A stretch of 64,000 nucleotides of DNA from Pseudomonas piscis (GTDB taxonomy: Bacteria; Pseudomonadota; Gammaproteobacteria; Pseudomonadales; Pseudomonadaceae): assembly GCF_009380155.1 (NCBI RefSeq), contig NZ_WHUV01000004.1:590472-654471 (forward strand), in the 5' to 3' direction. Of the stretch, positions 28,515 through 35,728 are shown in pieces. How positions within the stretch are numbered: position 1 is the first letter of the stretch; every line of letters starts with the position of its first letter. The notes below the pieces were generated by a model. That model was not told where the DNA came from. It did no database searches and saw only the letters and a program-made list of their open reading frames with translations. A program made the position numbers and the translations under genes.

Positions 28515-29453
28515 TCAGGGGGTCTGTTGGGTGACCTGGTTGCCACGGATCACCTCCACCGCCGGTCGTGGCGCGGCGCCCTGGACGGTGGGGCTGCGGG
28601 GCGCGCGGCCCAGGGCCAGTTGGGTGAACTGGAACAGGTTGCTGCTGGCGGCATCCAGGTGCTCGACCGCCTCTTCGTTGCCGGCCCAGTAGTGGGCCAG
28701 GCGTTGCTCCTCGCTGCTGCGCACTGCCAGGCGCAGCACGCCGACCTGGGTGGCCAGCATCATCCGGCTCAGCAGTTGCTCGGGCACGGCCAGGACCACG
28801 GTGCGGGCGTTGATCCGGTGCTGGTCCTGCTTGAGTCGTTCGTCGTTGCTCAGGGCGTTGCCCGGTTGGCCATCGTTGGTCAGGCCCAGTTGTTCGCCCA
28901 CGGCCAACACCCGGATCGCCGGCACGGCGATCTGCGCCGACTGCTGCAGGTTGGCGCTGTCCTGGCGCAAGAACAGCAGGACGTCCACATAGTCGCCGGG
29001 GCTCAGTTGGCCTACAGCCCCGATCACCTCGTCGACCGCCACCGCCAATGCGCGCTCGTCGCTGTGGATCATCCGGGCCAGGGCGCCGCCACTGGTGAAG
29101 CTCTGCTCGTTGAGCCAGGTACCGGCGCTCAGCTGACGCCAGGGGATTCTGCCCACGGCCTGATCGATGGCACTGAGACTGCCGGACGGGGCGGTGCGCA
29201 GTTTTTCCAGGGCCAGGTCGCTGGCGGCCAGGGGCACGAACGGCGGGACGTCGTGTACCAGCACCACCACCGGCTGGCGCGTCTGGTCCTCGGCAGTGCT
29301 GGCGGTCTGTTCGACGACGGTGCTGGGAGTGGGTGGTGGCGCTGCGACTGGAGCGGGCTCGGGTTGACGGCTGAGCACCAGGCCCCAATACCCGAAAAAC
29401 ACCGCACCGACCAAAAGAAGTCCTGCCAGACCCATAGTGACGCGACTGTTCAT
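28515..29453 (-). CDS. rcpC: Tad pilus assembly protein RcpC (CpaB family)
   Basis: The 312-residue protein has one N-terminal membrane anchor (VTMGLAGLLLVGAVFFGYWGLVL), then a Pro/Ala-rich linker and an SAF-like domain (VVVLVHDVPPFVPLAASDLALEKL...GRIPWRQLSAGTWLNEQSF), as in RcpC/CpaB. It probably sits in the periplasm and works with the RcpA secretin. It is the first gene of the leftward operon, so its promoter must lie in the 337-bp gap shared with flp. Confidence 0.88.
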   Translation of the reverse strand: MNSRVTMGLAGLLLVGAVFFGYWGLVLSRQPEPAPVAAPPPTPSTVVEQTASTAEDQTRQPVVVLVHDVPPFVPLAASDLALEKLRTAPSGSLSAIDQAVGRIPWRQLSAGTWLNEQSFTSGGALARMIHSDERALAVAVDEVIGAVGQLSPGDYVDVLLFLRQDSANLQQSAQIAVPAIRVLAVGEQLGLTNDGQPGNALSNDERLKQDQHRINARTVVLAVPEQLLSRMMLATQVGVLRLAVRSSEEQRLAHYWAGNEEAVEHLDAASSNLFQFTQLALGRAPRSPTVQGAAPRPAVEVIRGNQVTQQTP

Positions 29454-29790
29454 GAAGGCTCTCCCTTTCCTGCTGCACTACAGCCCGTGACAGCCCGTGA
29501 TTCCAAACGAGTCGATTCGCAATCAGGCAGCTATGAACATGTAACTATTTCGCTATGTGAAGGTAGTAGAGCTAGGACGAAATGCCATTACCTGGCCAAA
29601 AAATAGCTGACAAAAGTACAGCGCTCTCAACAGTGTCTGGATTTCTGGCGGTTACCTTCCAACTAATACTTAGTGATTAATCCGTTCTTACAGTTGCTGG
29701 GCCCTGTTTTGTTGACAATGCTCAATTAGCACCGGGGAAATGGACCCGGTGCGGTTCTATCGGCGCCGTCTGGCGCAAAGGAGAGCTAGG
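29454..29790. promoter_or_regulatory. Divergent promoter region of rcpC operon and flp
   Basis: This gene-free gap is AT-richer than its surroundings. It holds a perfect tandem 10-bp repeat (CAGCCCGTGA twice, 29481-29500), a CTATGAACATGT site at 29531-29542 related to the palindrome before pprB, and CGCTATGTGA at 29551-29560 followed by GGTAGTAGAGCTAGG, which resembles the bases after the pprB palindrome. TTGACA occurs at about 29714 without a convincing -10. It should contain PprB-dependent promoters for both directions. Confidence 0.55.
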
Positions 29791-29994
29791 ATGATCCTTC
29801 AATATTTGTTGCTCAGGGCGCGCCTGTTTCTTGACCGTACCGAAGGTGCCTCGGCCATCGAGTACGCGATCGTGGTGGCGATGGTCGCCGTGGTTGTGGT
29901 GATGTTCGTGACTCCCCTGGGGAACCAGGTAATGGCAACCTTCAACAATATTCTCGTCGCCCTGGGAGGTGCGCCAGTGGTGCGTACCCCTTGA
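29791..29994 (+). CDS. flp: Flp major pilin precursor
   Basis: The 67-residue type IVb prepilin has a 19-residue leader ending in TEG, then the mature start ASAIEYAIVVAMVAVVVVMF. Cleavage after Gly19 puts Glu at +5 and Tyr at +6, the Flp signature, followed by the hydrophobic polymerisation helix and a very short C-terminal part. FppA would cleave it and TadA/B/C would assemble it. The ATG at 29791 follows AAAGGAGAG; an in-frame upstream ATG would give an over-long leader. Too short to show detailed function beyond the pilin. Confidence 0.93.
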   Translation: MILQYLLLRARLFLDRTEGASAIEYAIVVAMVAVVVVMFVTPLGNQVMATFNNILVALGGAPVVRTP

Positions 29995-30049
29995 GGCAGG
30001 CAACATGCTGCAATGAAGGCCGTCGAGCAGCCCGTTCAAGGTAAGGTTC

Positions 30050-30463
30050 ATGAGCACTCCAGCCACCCCACGCCAGCAACTGCTTCTTGTGGATGATGAA
30101 GAAGACGCACTGATGGAACTCGCCGAGCTGCTGGAGGGCGAGGGTTTCACCTGCTTCACCGCCCTCTCGGTGAGGCTGGCCCTGGACCATCTCACCCGCC
30201 ATCCGGACATCGCGCTGGTCATCACCGACCTGCGCATGCCCGAGGAGAGTGGCTTGTCGTTGATCAAGCGCCTGCGCGAGCACACTTCGCGCCAGCACCT
30301 GCCGGTCATCGTCATGTCGGGCCATGCCGACATGGACGATGTCAGCGACTTGCTGCGCCTGCAGGTCCTGGACCTGTTCCGCAAGCCGATCTACCACGTG
30401 CGCCTGCTGGAAACCCTCAACAACCTGTTCCCCGAGCCCCGGCTGCAAGTCGTCGGGCCCTGA
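30050..30463 (+). CDS. Stand-alone receiver-domain response regulator
   Basis: This 137-residue single-domain protein has a full receiver pocket: acidic cluster DDEED at 15-19, phospho-Asp60 in VITDLRMPE, Ser in IVMSGHAD and Lys in LFRKPI. There is no output domain. It resembles the PprB receiver over most of its length (ELLEGEGFTC against EFLEGSGYRC; HPDIALVITDLRMP against DPEIALVLFDLHMP). It follows flp by 55 nt in the same direction. It could be a phosphate sink or competitor for PprA, or belong to another kinase. Start ATG follows AAGGTAAGG. Confidence 0.88.
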   Translation: MSTPATPRQQLLLVDDEEDALMELAELLEGEGFTCFTALSVRLALDHLTRHPDIALVITDLRMPEESGLSLIKRLREHTSRQHLPVIVMSGHADMDDVSDLLRLQVLDLFRKPIYHVRLLETLNNLFPEPRLQVVGP

Positions 30464-30530
30464 CTCCCTTATCTCGCCACGGGTCCCGGATTACCGGGGC
30501 CTTGGCGTGCCCGAGACATGGCGAAGCGGC

Positions 30531-30555
30531 AAAAAAAGGCCCGCCGAGGCGGGCC
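30531..30555 (-). terminator. Intrinsic terminator of the TpsB gene
   Basis: Read leftward, GGCCCGCC/GGCGGGCC forms an 8-bp GC-rich stem (30538-30555) followed by seven T residues (the A-run at 30531-30537 on the + strand). It lies 22 nt past the end of the TpsB-like gene. Confidence 0.88.
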
Positions 30556-30576
30556 ACAAGTCACGCAACTGTTCGT

Positions 30577-32253
30577 TCAGAGCTGGTAGCTGAAGCTCAG
30601 GCTGTAGCGCGGCCGGCGGTTGTAGGTGTCCAGGGCTTCGTCGGACATGGGCTTGGCGGCTTCCACGGCGATGTTGTAGTGCTTGGTGTCGCCAAAGCGC
30701 AGGCCGACGGCGGCCGACGACAGGCTGCTGCCCCTGACTGGCAGTTCGTTGAACCAGGTCTTGGAGCGATCCAGCACTACGTAGGGCTGCAGCACCCGGA
30801 CCCAGGTTCCTTCGCGATTGAAGCTGTAGTTGACCTCATAGGCCACGCCCCAGCCCTTGTCGCCGGTGGTCTGGTCATCGGGGTAACCCCGGGCGAAGTT
30901 CTGGCCGCCAAAGCTGGCCCGTTCGCTGTCCGGCAAGTTGTCCCGGCTCCAGTACAGGGCGCCGGACAGCACGCCCTGCCAGTTGTCGAGGAAGCGATTG
31001 CTCTGCACGCCGGCCAGGCGCACACGGAAGAAGTCCAGGTCGTAGAGGGTGTTGTTGGTCTTGGCGCCCATGCTGTCGAGGCCGCGGTACAGGCCGGCGC
31101 TGAGGATTCGCAGCTGGCGTTGGTCCGACTTGCTCCAGTCCCCTTCCAGTGCCAGGGCGCGAATGTCGGTCTTTTCCTCCAACGTCAAAGGCAAGCCATT
31201 CACCCGGTAGCGGGTCTTGTCGTTCACCGCGTACAGGCGTGTACCGACGGTGAGCATTTCGTTGGGCGAGGCGATGAAAGGGTGGCTGACACCAATGGAA
31301 AACCGGTCGTTCTCGCGATGGGGTTCCAGCACCAGGCCGTTGCTGAGCAGCACGTCGCTATGGGGATCGGCTCGATAGCGTGCACCGTACAGGCTCAGCT
31401 GGGTGCCCTCCGACCCCAGGAGCTGGTTGTAGTCCAGGCGGTAGTAGTGCTCCTTGTCCTTGCCTGGCGGGAACAACCCGCTGAGGGCCAGTTGCTCGCC
31501 CCAGGCAGTCTGCGCATTACTGCTGATGCCCACCAGGGCCTGCATGCCATTGCGGTTGTCCTGGTTGCTGTTGAGGGTGGTGGTGATGGGCTTGCGGCTG
31601 GCCACGGCCACCAGCCCGGTCGCGCCGTCGGTGGTGCCAGGTGGTGGTACCACGGCCTGCAACGTCACCCCGGGCACCCGGCTCATCAGCGTGGTGTAGC
31701 GTTCGAAGGTCTTGCGGGTCAGCGGGCGCTCGGCCTTGAGCTTGGCCACCAACTGGTCCAGGTAGGCCGACACCGGGCCGATGTCACCCTGCAACTGGTA
31801 GTCGCGGATGTATCCCTCCACCAGCACGATCCGCAAGGTGCCCTGGTCGAAACGTTGCTGTGGAATGAAGGCGTAGGACAGCAGGTAGCCGTCGTCCTGG
31901 TAGCGGCGAGTGATGCTGCGCGTGGCTTCGATCAGTTGACTGAAGCTGACCTCATGGCCGATCAGCGGCTGGTAGATGGCCGCCAGCTCTTCCAGCGGAT
32001 AGACAGTGCCACCTTCGATCTGCAATTGGCGCACGGTGACCTTGGTGCCCATCATCAGCGGTTGCTGGTCCCTGGACGTCGTGGGTTCTTCGGGGAGCTG
32101 CAGCTGCGGGCTGGCCGGGCGGTAGGCGTCCAACGGCAGGTTGGGGGTCGGCAGGTTGTTGATGCTGTCGTTGTTGTTGAGGAAGCGCGGCAGGGAGTCG
32201 GCAAAGGCGCTGGAGCAGCACCCGAGTAACAACAAGCTGGCCAACGTACGCAT
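30577..32253 (-). CDS. Two-partner secretion pore, ShlB/FhaC/HecB family (TpsB)
   Basis: The 558-residue outer-membrane protein of the Omp85 superfamily exports TpsA exoproteins. An N-terminal signal peptide (ends SSAFA) is followed by an Asn/Pro-rich linker and two POTRA-type domains (VTVRQLQIEGGTVYPLEEL...; LRIVLVEGYIRDYQL...). The beta-barrel includes the L6-loop motif FARGYPDD (the conserved RGY) and a terminal strand ending SLSFSYQL with a C-terminal Leu. The ATG at 32253 has GGAG 6 nt upstream. No TpsA gene with a FHA-type secretion domain lies next to it; the upstream gene encodes a Gly-rich lipoprotein instead. The stretch LLLLGC could also act as a lipobox, but the SPase I site seems better. 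Confidence 0.87.
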   Translation of the reverse strand: MRTLASLLLLGCCSSAFADSLPRFLNNNDSINNLPTPNLPLDAYRPASPQLQLPEEPTTSRDQQPLMMGTKVTVRQLQIEGGTVYPLEELAAIYQPLIGHEVSFSQLIEATRSITRRYQDDGYLLSYAFIPQQRFDQGTLRIVLVEGYIRDYQLQGDIGPVSAYLDQLVAKLKAERPLTRKTFERYTTLMSRVPGVTLQAVVPPPGTTDGATGLVAVASRKPITTTLNSNQDNRNGMQALVGISSNAQTAWGEQLALSGLFPPGKDKEHYYRLDYNQLLGSEGTQLSLYGARYRADPHSDVLLSNGLVLEPHRENDRFSIGVSHPFIASPNEMLTVGTRLYAVNDKTRYRVNGLPLTLEEKTDIRALALEGDWSKSDQRQLRILSAGLYRGLDSMGAKTNNTLYDLDFFRVRLAGVQSNRFLDNWQGVLSGALYWSRDNLPDSERASFGGQNFARGYPDDQTTGDKGWGVAYEVNYSFNREGTWVRVLQPYVVLDRSKTWFNELPVRGSSLSSAAVGLRFGDTKHYNIAVEAAKPMSDEALDTYNRRPRYSLSFSYQL

Positions 32254-32355
32254 AGGACACTCCATGGTCGAATTGCGGTGGAGCCAAGAATGCTCATGCC
32301 TGGTAGCCGTCGGGTACAGGCCCGGGGCGGCGCAGAAATGTCGTGCCCAGGATGA

Positions 32356-32392
32356 ACAAAAAGGCGAGAGACCCATTTGAATCTCTCGCCTT
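32356..32392 (-). terminator. Intrinsic terminator of the glycine-rich lipoprotein gene
   Basis: Read leftward, AAGGCGAGAGA/TCTCTCGCCTT (32361-32371 with 32382-32392) forms an 11-bp stem followed by a T-run (A-run at 32358-32362). It lies about 50 nt after the lipoprotein stop codon and separates that gene from the TpsB gene. Confidence 0.9.
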
Positions 32393-32443
32393 CAACCAAG
32401 CGTAGGCGCTGTAGGTGGGGCCGTCGAATCGGCCAGGTGCAAA

Positions 32444-34015
32444 TTATCGAGTGCCGCCCAGGGCGCCGGTCAGGCCTCCTACCACGCCGCCCAGGCCGCC
32501 GTTGGTGGTTCCGGTCGAGGCACCGCCATTGATGGATGCTCCGACATTCAGGCCACCCAGCAGGCCGCCGCTGGGAGCATTGCCGCCGTTGACCAGGCCA
32601 CCCACCGAGGCCACCGTGCCGCCCACTGCGTTCAGGGTTCCGCCCAGGGCCGTGCCGACCTGGCCGGTGCCGGTGCTGCCGGCGAGACTGGTGCCGACGT
32701 TGCTTACCGCACCGCCCACCTGGTTCAGCAGGCCGGCGATCGGTGCGCCGGTACCGGTGGCGGCACCCACTTGCTGGGTCAGGCCGCTGGCCGCCGAGGT
32801 GACCGGATTGAGCGCCGAGCCGAGGTTCGCCCCGACGCTGGCCAGTGGCGCGGTGATTAGCAGGTTGGGAGTACCGCTGCCACCCAGCGCGCCACCGACC
32901 GAGGCCACCAGGCCACCGGCGGAGGCGCCGGTGACGCCGCCGGCGCTGACGGTGCCGTTGGTGTTGCCGGCGTTCAGGCCGTTGCTCAAGTTAGCCACGG
33001 CGCCGCCCACGGTTTCCAGCAGGCCGGTGTTGAGCCCGGTGCCGCCGCTACCACTACCATTACCGCTACCACCACCGGAGGCGATCAGGTAGCCGCCGGC
33101 AGTACCCAGGCTGGTGCCGGTGTTGTTCAGTGCATTGCCCAGCAGTCCGGTGACCGGGCTGCCGTTGCCGGCATCGCTGACTTTGTCGCCGGTGTTGTCC
33201 AGCGCCTGGTCCACCTTGTCGAGCAACCCATTGACCGGAGCACCGAGTCCTGTGGCGCTGCCCAGCTTGCCGGTGGCGCCTTCGGCCAGTCTGACCACCG
33301 GCACCAGGGCCTGGTTACCTACATTGTCGGTCAGGGTGCCCAGTGGGCCGTTGCTGGTGGTGGTGCTCAGGGTATTGCCGAGCATGGTCACCCGGGCGCC
33401 GACGCTGCCCAGTGCAGGGGCGACGCGGGTGACCACGCCGCCGACTACCGGCACGCTCTGGGTGCTGGTGGCCAGCTTGCCACTGAGGTCGGTGACTCCG
33501 GTACCGACGTCGCTGACCACGTTGCCGACGGTGGCGGTGGTCTTGCTCAGGGCCTTGGGATCGCTCCCCAGCTTGCCCAGGCCATTGGTCAGGCCATCGC
33601 CCACGGTATCCACCACGTTACCGGTGGTATTGACCGCACTTTGCACCACGCCGCCGACCACGGGGGTGCCGCTCAGTGAGTCGCCCAGGCCGCTGACCCC
33701 GGTGCCGACACCGCTGATGGTGGTACCCAGGTCCGATACCAGGCTGCTGGTGGTCAGGGGGGTGGTAGTGCCGCCTGTACCTCCGGTTCCGCCTGTGCCA
33801 CCTGTACCTCCGGTTCCACCCGTGCCTCCGGTGCCACCGCCAGTTCCGCCAGTTCCGCCCGTGCCACCGCCAGTTCCACCGTCGCTACTGGCAGGCGATG
33901 AAGAACTGCTGCCGCCACTTTTGTGGCCGCCACCGCCACCGCTGCAGCCGGCCAGGCTGAGGGTCAGGATCATGGTCAGGGCCGTTAACGTCTTCCATCC
34001 GAATTGAGTGTTCAT
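32444..34015 (-). CDS. Glycine-rich repeat lipoprotein (often labelled collagen-like)
   Basis: A 523-residue exported lipoprotein: signal peptide with lipobox LAGC, then a Gly/Ser stretch, then a (Gly-Gly-Thr)n linker at about residues 45-83. The remaining 440 residues are built from about seven degenerate repeats of 25-60 residues with the core G-x-P-V-x-G-L-L-x-x-V-x-x-A-L-x-x-T-G. They are not Gly-X-Y collagen triplets. The sequence is very low in charged and aromatic residues and has almost no Cys. I do not recognise a function; surface adhesin or matrix protein is a guess from composition. It lies upstream of the TpsB gene on the same strand, but a terminator separates them, and an AT-rich 391-bp region precedes it. 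Confidence 0.8.
   Translation of the reverse strand: MNTQFGWKTLTALTMILTLSLAGCSGGGGGHKSGGSSSSSPASSDGGTGGGTGGTGGTGGGTGGTGGTGGTGGTGGTGGTGGTTTPLTTSSLVSDLGTTISGVGTGVSGLGDSLSGTPVVGGVVQSAVNTTGNVVDTVGDGLTNGLGKLGSDPKALSKTTATVGNVVSDVGTGVTDLSGKLATSTQSVPVVGGVVTRVAPALGSVGARVTMLGNTLSTTTSNGPLGTLTDNVGNQALVPVVRLAEGATGKLGSATGLGAPVNGLLDKVDQALDNTGDKVSDAGNGSPVTGLLGNALNNTGTSLGTAGGYLIASGGGSGNGSGSGGTGLNTGLLETVGGAVANLSNGLNAGNTNGTVSAGGVTGASAGGLVASVGGALGGSGTPNLLITAPLASVGANLGSALNPVTSAASGLTQQVGAATGTGAPIAGLLNQVGGAVSNVGTSLAGSTGTGQVGTALGGTLNAVGGTVASVGGLVNGGNAPSGGLLGGLNVGASINGGASTGTTNGGLGGVVGGLTGALGGTR
33771..33880. repeat. Imperfect 9-bp tandem repeats encoding Gly-Gly-Thr
   Basis: About 110 bp of near-identical 9-bp units (on the + strand variants of CCTGTACCT/CCGGTTCCG) encode the GGT linker of the lipoprotein on the minus strand. 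Because units are multiples of three, slippage would change linker length without breaking the frame. Confidence 0.88.
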
Positions 34016-34406
34016 GAGAGTTGTTCCTTGCACCTGTTACAACGTCTGTTGTCTTCGATGGCTCGCCAGTTCTACTGCTGGAGATGTCGTCGTCCGTTGT
34101 CCAGATGAAAGTCGCGAAGGGAACTTCGAACAATTATGAAGTTGGTATTAATGACTTATTCTTCGGCTCCCGGATGCTTATAAATGAATAGCCTGAAAGT
34201 ATTGAAAGAGTCTGCGTGTATTTAAGAAAGGCTATCTAAAACAACAACTAATGAACTTGCCGGGCAGCACCGCTGGCGGCCCTCGACCAAAGTTATATAC
34301 ATACAATTAATAGGGTGAAAAAGCTTGGCTGCAGCGCTGGCTGGCCCGTGTTGCCAGTCGAGGCACTGGCTTATACTGCGCGCCTTAATTTTTGCAGGAG
34401 CTTTTG
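34016..34406. other. AT-rich 391-bp gap between lipoprotein and DMT genes
   Basis: The gap has no credible gene. It is clearly AT-richer than its surroundings, particularly 34120-34260 and 34290-34320. It must hold the leftward promoter of the glycine-rich lipoprotein and the rightward promoter of the permease gene. A short inverted repeat ACTTC-N10-GAAGT lies near 34121-34140. I could not assign -35/-10 boxes with confidence. Confidence 0.5.
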
Positions 34407-34856
34407 ATGTTGACTCCAGTCTGGTGGCTACTGTGCCTGCCGTTCGTTGCCGGTGCCCTGATTGCCTTGCAAGCCGGGGTCAATGGCCAGTTGGCCAAGC
34501 AGGTCGGTAGTGTGTTCGTCGCGGCGATGATTTCCTTCTTCGTCGGCACCATGGCGTTGCTGCTCCTGGTGTTGATACAGCGCGAGACGCCATCGTTGAG
34601 CGCCCTCAAGGGGCTGACCTGGTGGCATTGGTGCGGGGGCTTGATGGGAGCGTTCTTCATCACCGTCGCGGCGTTCGCCGGACCGCGCATTGGCGCCTTG
34701 CTGTTCATGACGCTGGTGCTGGCCGGCCAGTTGAGCATGGCTCTGGCCCTGGATCACTTCGGTTGGGCCGGGTTTCGCGAGGCGCCGATCAGCCTCGGCA
34801 AGATGGCCGGATTGCTGCTGATCATCCTTGGAGTCGTGCTGATTCGCCGAGGGTGA
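34407..34856 (+). CDS. DMT-superfamily small permease, YdcZ (DUF606) family
   Basis: The 149-residue inner-membrane protein has five hydrophobic segments and the family opening LPFVAGALIALQAGVNGQLAKQVGS, then GPRIGALLFMTLVLAGQLSMALALDHFGW and LGKMAGLLLIILGVVLIRRG. YdcZ proteins are short members of the drug/metabolite transporter superfamily, with unknown substrates. The ATG at 34407 has GCAGGAG 6 nt before it. It stands alone; the next gene converges on it with a gap of 6 nt. Confidence 0.88.
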   Translation: MLTPVWWLLCLPFVAGALIALQAGVNGQLAKQVGSVFVAAMISFFVGTMALLLLVLIQRETPSLSALKGLTWWHWCGGLMGAFFITVAAFAGPRIGALLFMTLVLAGQLSMALALDHFGWAGFREAPISLGKMAGLLLIILGVVLIRRG

Positions 34857-34862
34857 CGACGC

Positions 34863-35726
34863 TCAGGGCAGTGGTTGCCAGTCTCCTTGCATATGTTGCA
34901 GTCCACCCTTGCCCAGCAGTTGCAAGTCGCCGCTGGAGCCGGCGGCGCTGGCCAGCAGGCGGACTTCGCCGGGTAGCAGCACCGGCTTGGCGAAGCGCAC
35001 CGTGATCTGCACGCCCGCCGTGGGCAGGTGCTGCTCCAGCGCCGCCAGGGTCCGGGCCTTGCTCCACAGGCCATGGGCGATGGCCTGGGGAAAACCGAAC
35101 AGTCGCGCGCTCCAGGCGCTCAGGTGGATCGGGTTGTAGTCGCCCGACACCTTGGCATAGCGCCGGCCGCTATCGCTCTCTGCCCGCCAGTTGGCCACGG
35201 CCTCCAGGCCTGGGCCTGGCTCACGTTCGGCAGGGGTTGGCGCTGGCCCGGAAGCGCCCAGCTTGACCCCGCGACAAAGCATCTCGCTGCGGGCTTCCCA
35301 GAGCGGCCCCAGCAGGTCGTCGATGCTGGTCACCAGGTCGAAGGTCGCGCCCTTGGCGTGGGCGCGCAGGTTATCCACCCGGACCCCGACCCGCACGCTG
35401 CTGACATTGCCCATGGGTCGTAGCACGCGGATCCGGTTGCCCAGGTGCACCAGCCCCAGCAAGGGAAAGGGGAAGTCGCTGGCGGTCAGCAGTTGCATCT
35501 GCAGCGGGAACGCCAGCACATGGGGGTAGGTGGCGGGCAGCAGGCCGTTGTCGGTAAACCCGCAGACCTTGCGGTAGGCCGCCAGTTGCCCGGGGTCGAG
35601 GCTGATCCAACAACGCAGGCCCTGGTCGGGCAAGTGCGTGCCGCTGATCTTGCGCCGCAATGCGGCCTTGAGAAACAGCGTCGGCAGCGACGCGGGAATG
35701 TTCAGCTCATGCCAGTGTCCTGTCAT
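34863..35726 (-). CDS. MaoC-like acyl dehydratase (hotdog fold)
   Basis: This 287-residue protein contains a MaoC hydratase motif in its C-terminal half (YAKVSGDYNPIHLSAWSARLFGFPQAIAHGLWSKAR: the D-x4-H hydratase signature and the following helix). The N-terminal half is probably a degenerate hotdog domain. It should hydrate enoyl-thioesters or dehydrate 3-hydroxyacyl-thioesters. It starts 2 nt after the stop of the large FabG gene, so reductase and dehydratase act together, probably on the thiolase or synthase product. Confidence 0.87.
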   Translation of the reverse strand: MTGHWHELNIPASLPTLFLKAALRRKISGTHLPDQGLRCWISLDPGQLAAYRKVCGFTDNGLLPATYPHVLAFPLQMQLLTASDFPFPLLGLVHLGNRIRVLRPMGNVSSVRVGVRVDNLRAHAKGATFDLVTSIDDLLGPLWEARSEMLCRGVKLGASGPAPTPAEREPGPGLEAVANWRAESDSGRRYAKVSGDYNPIHLSAWSARLFGFPQAIAHGLWSKARTLAALEQHLPTAGVQITVRFAKPVLLPGEVRLLASAAGSSGDLQLLGKGGLQHMQGDWQPLP

Positions 35727-35728
35727 CT

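Noticed and set aside
30481..30500. Terminator for the stand-alone receiver gene
   Set aside because: CCCGG/CCGGG pairing exists around 30485-30499, but there is no T-tract and the stem is short.
32444..34015. Collagen triple-helix annotation
   Set aside because: Apart from the GGT linker there is no run of Gly-X-Y triplets; the repeats are of another type.
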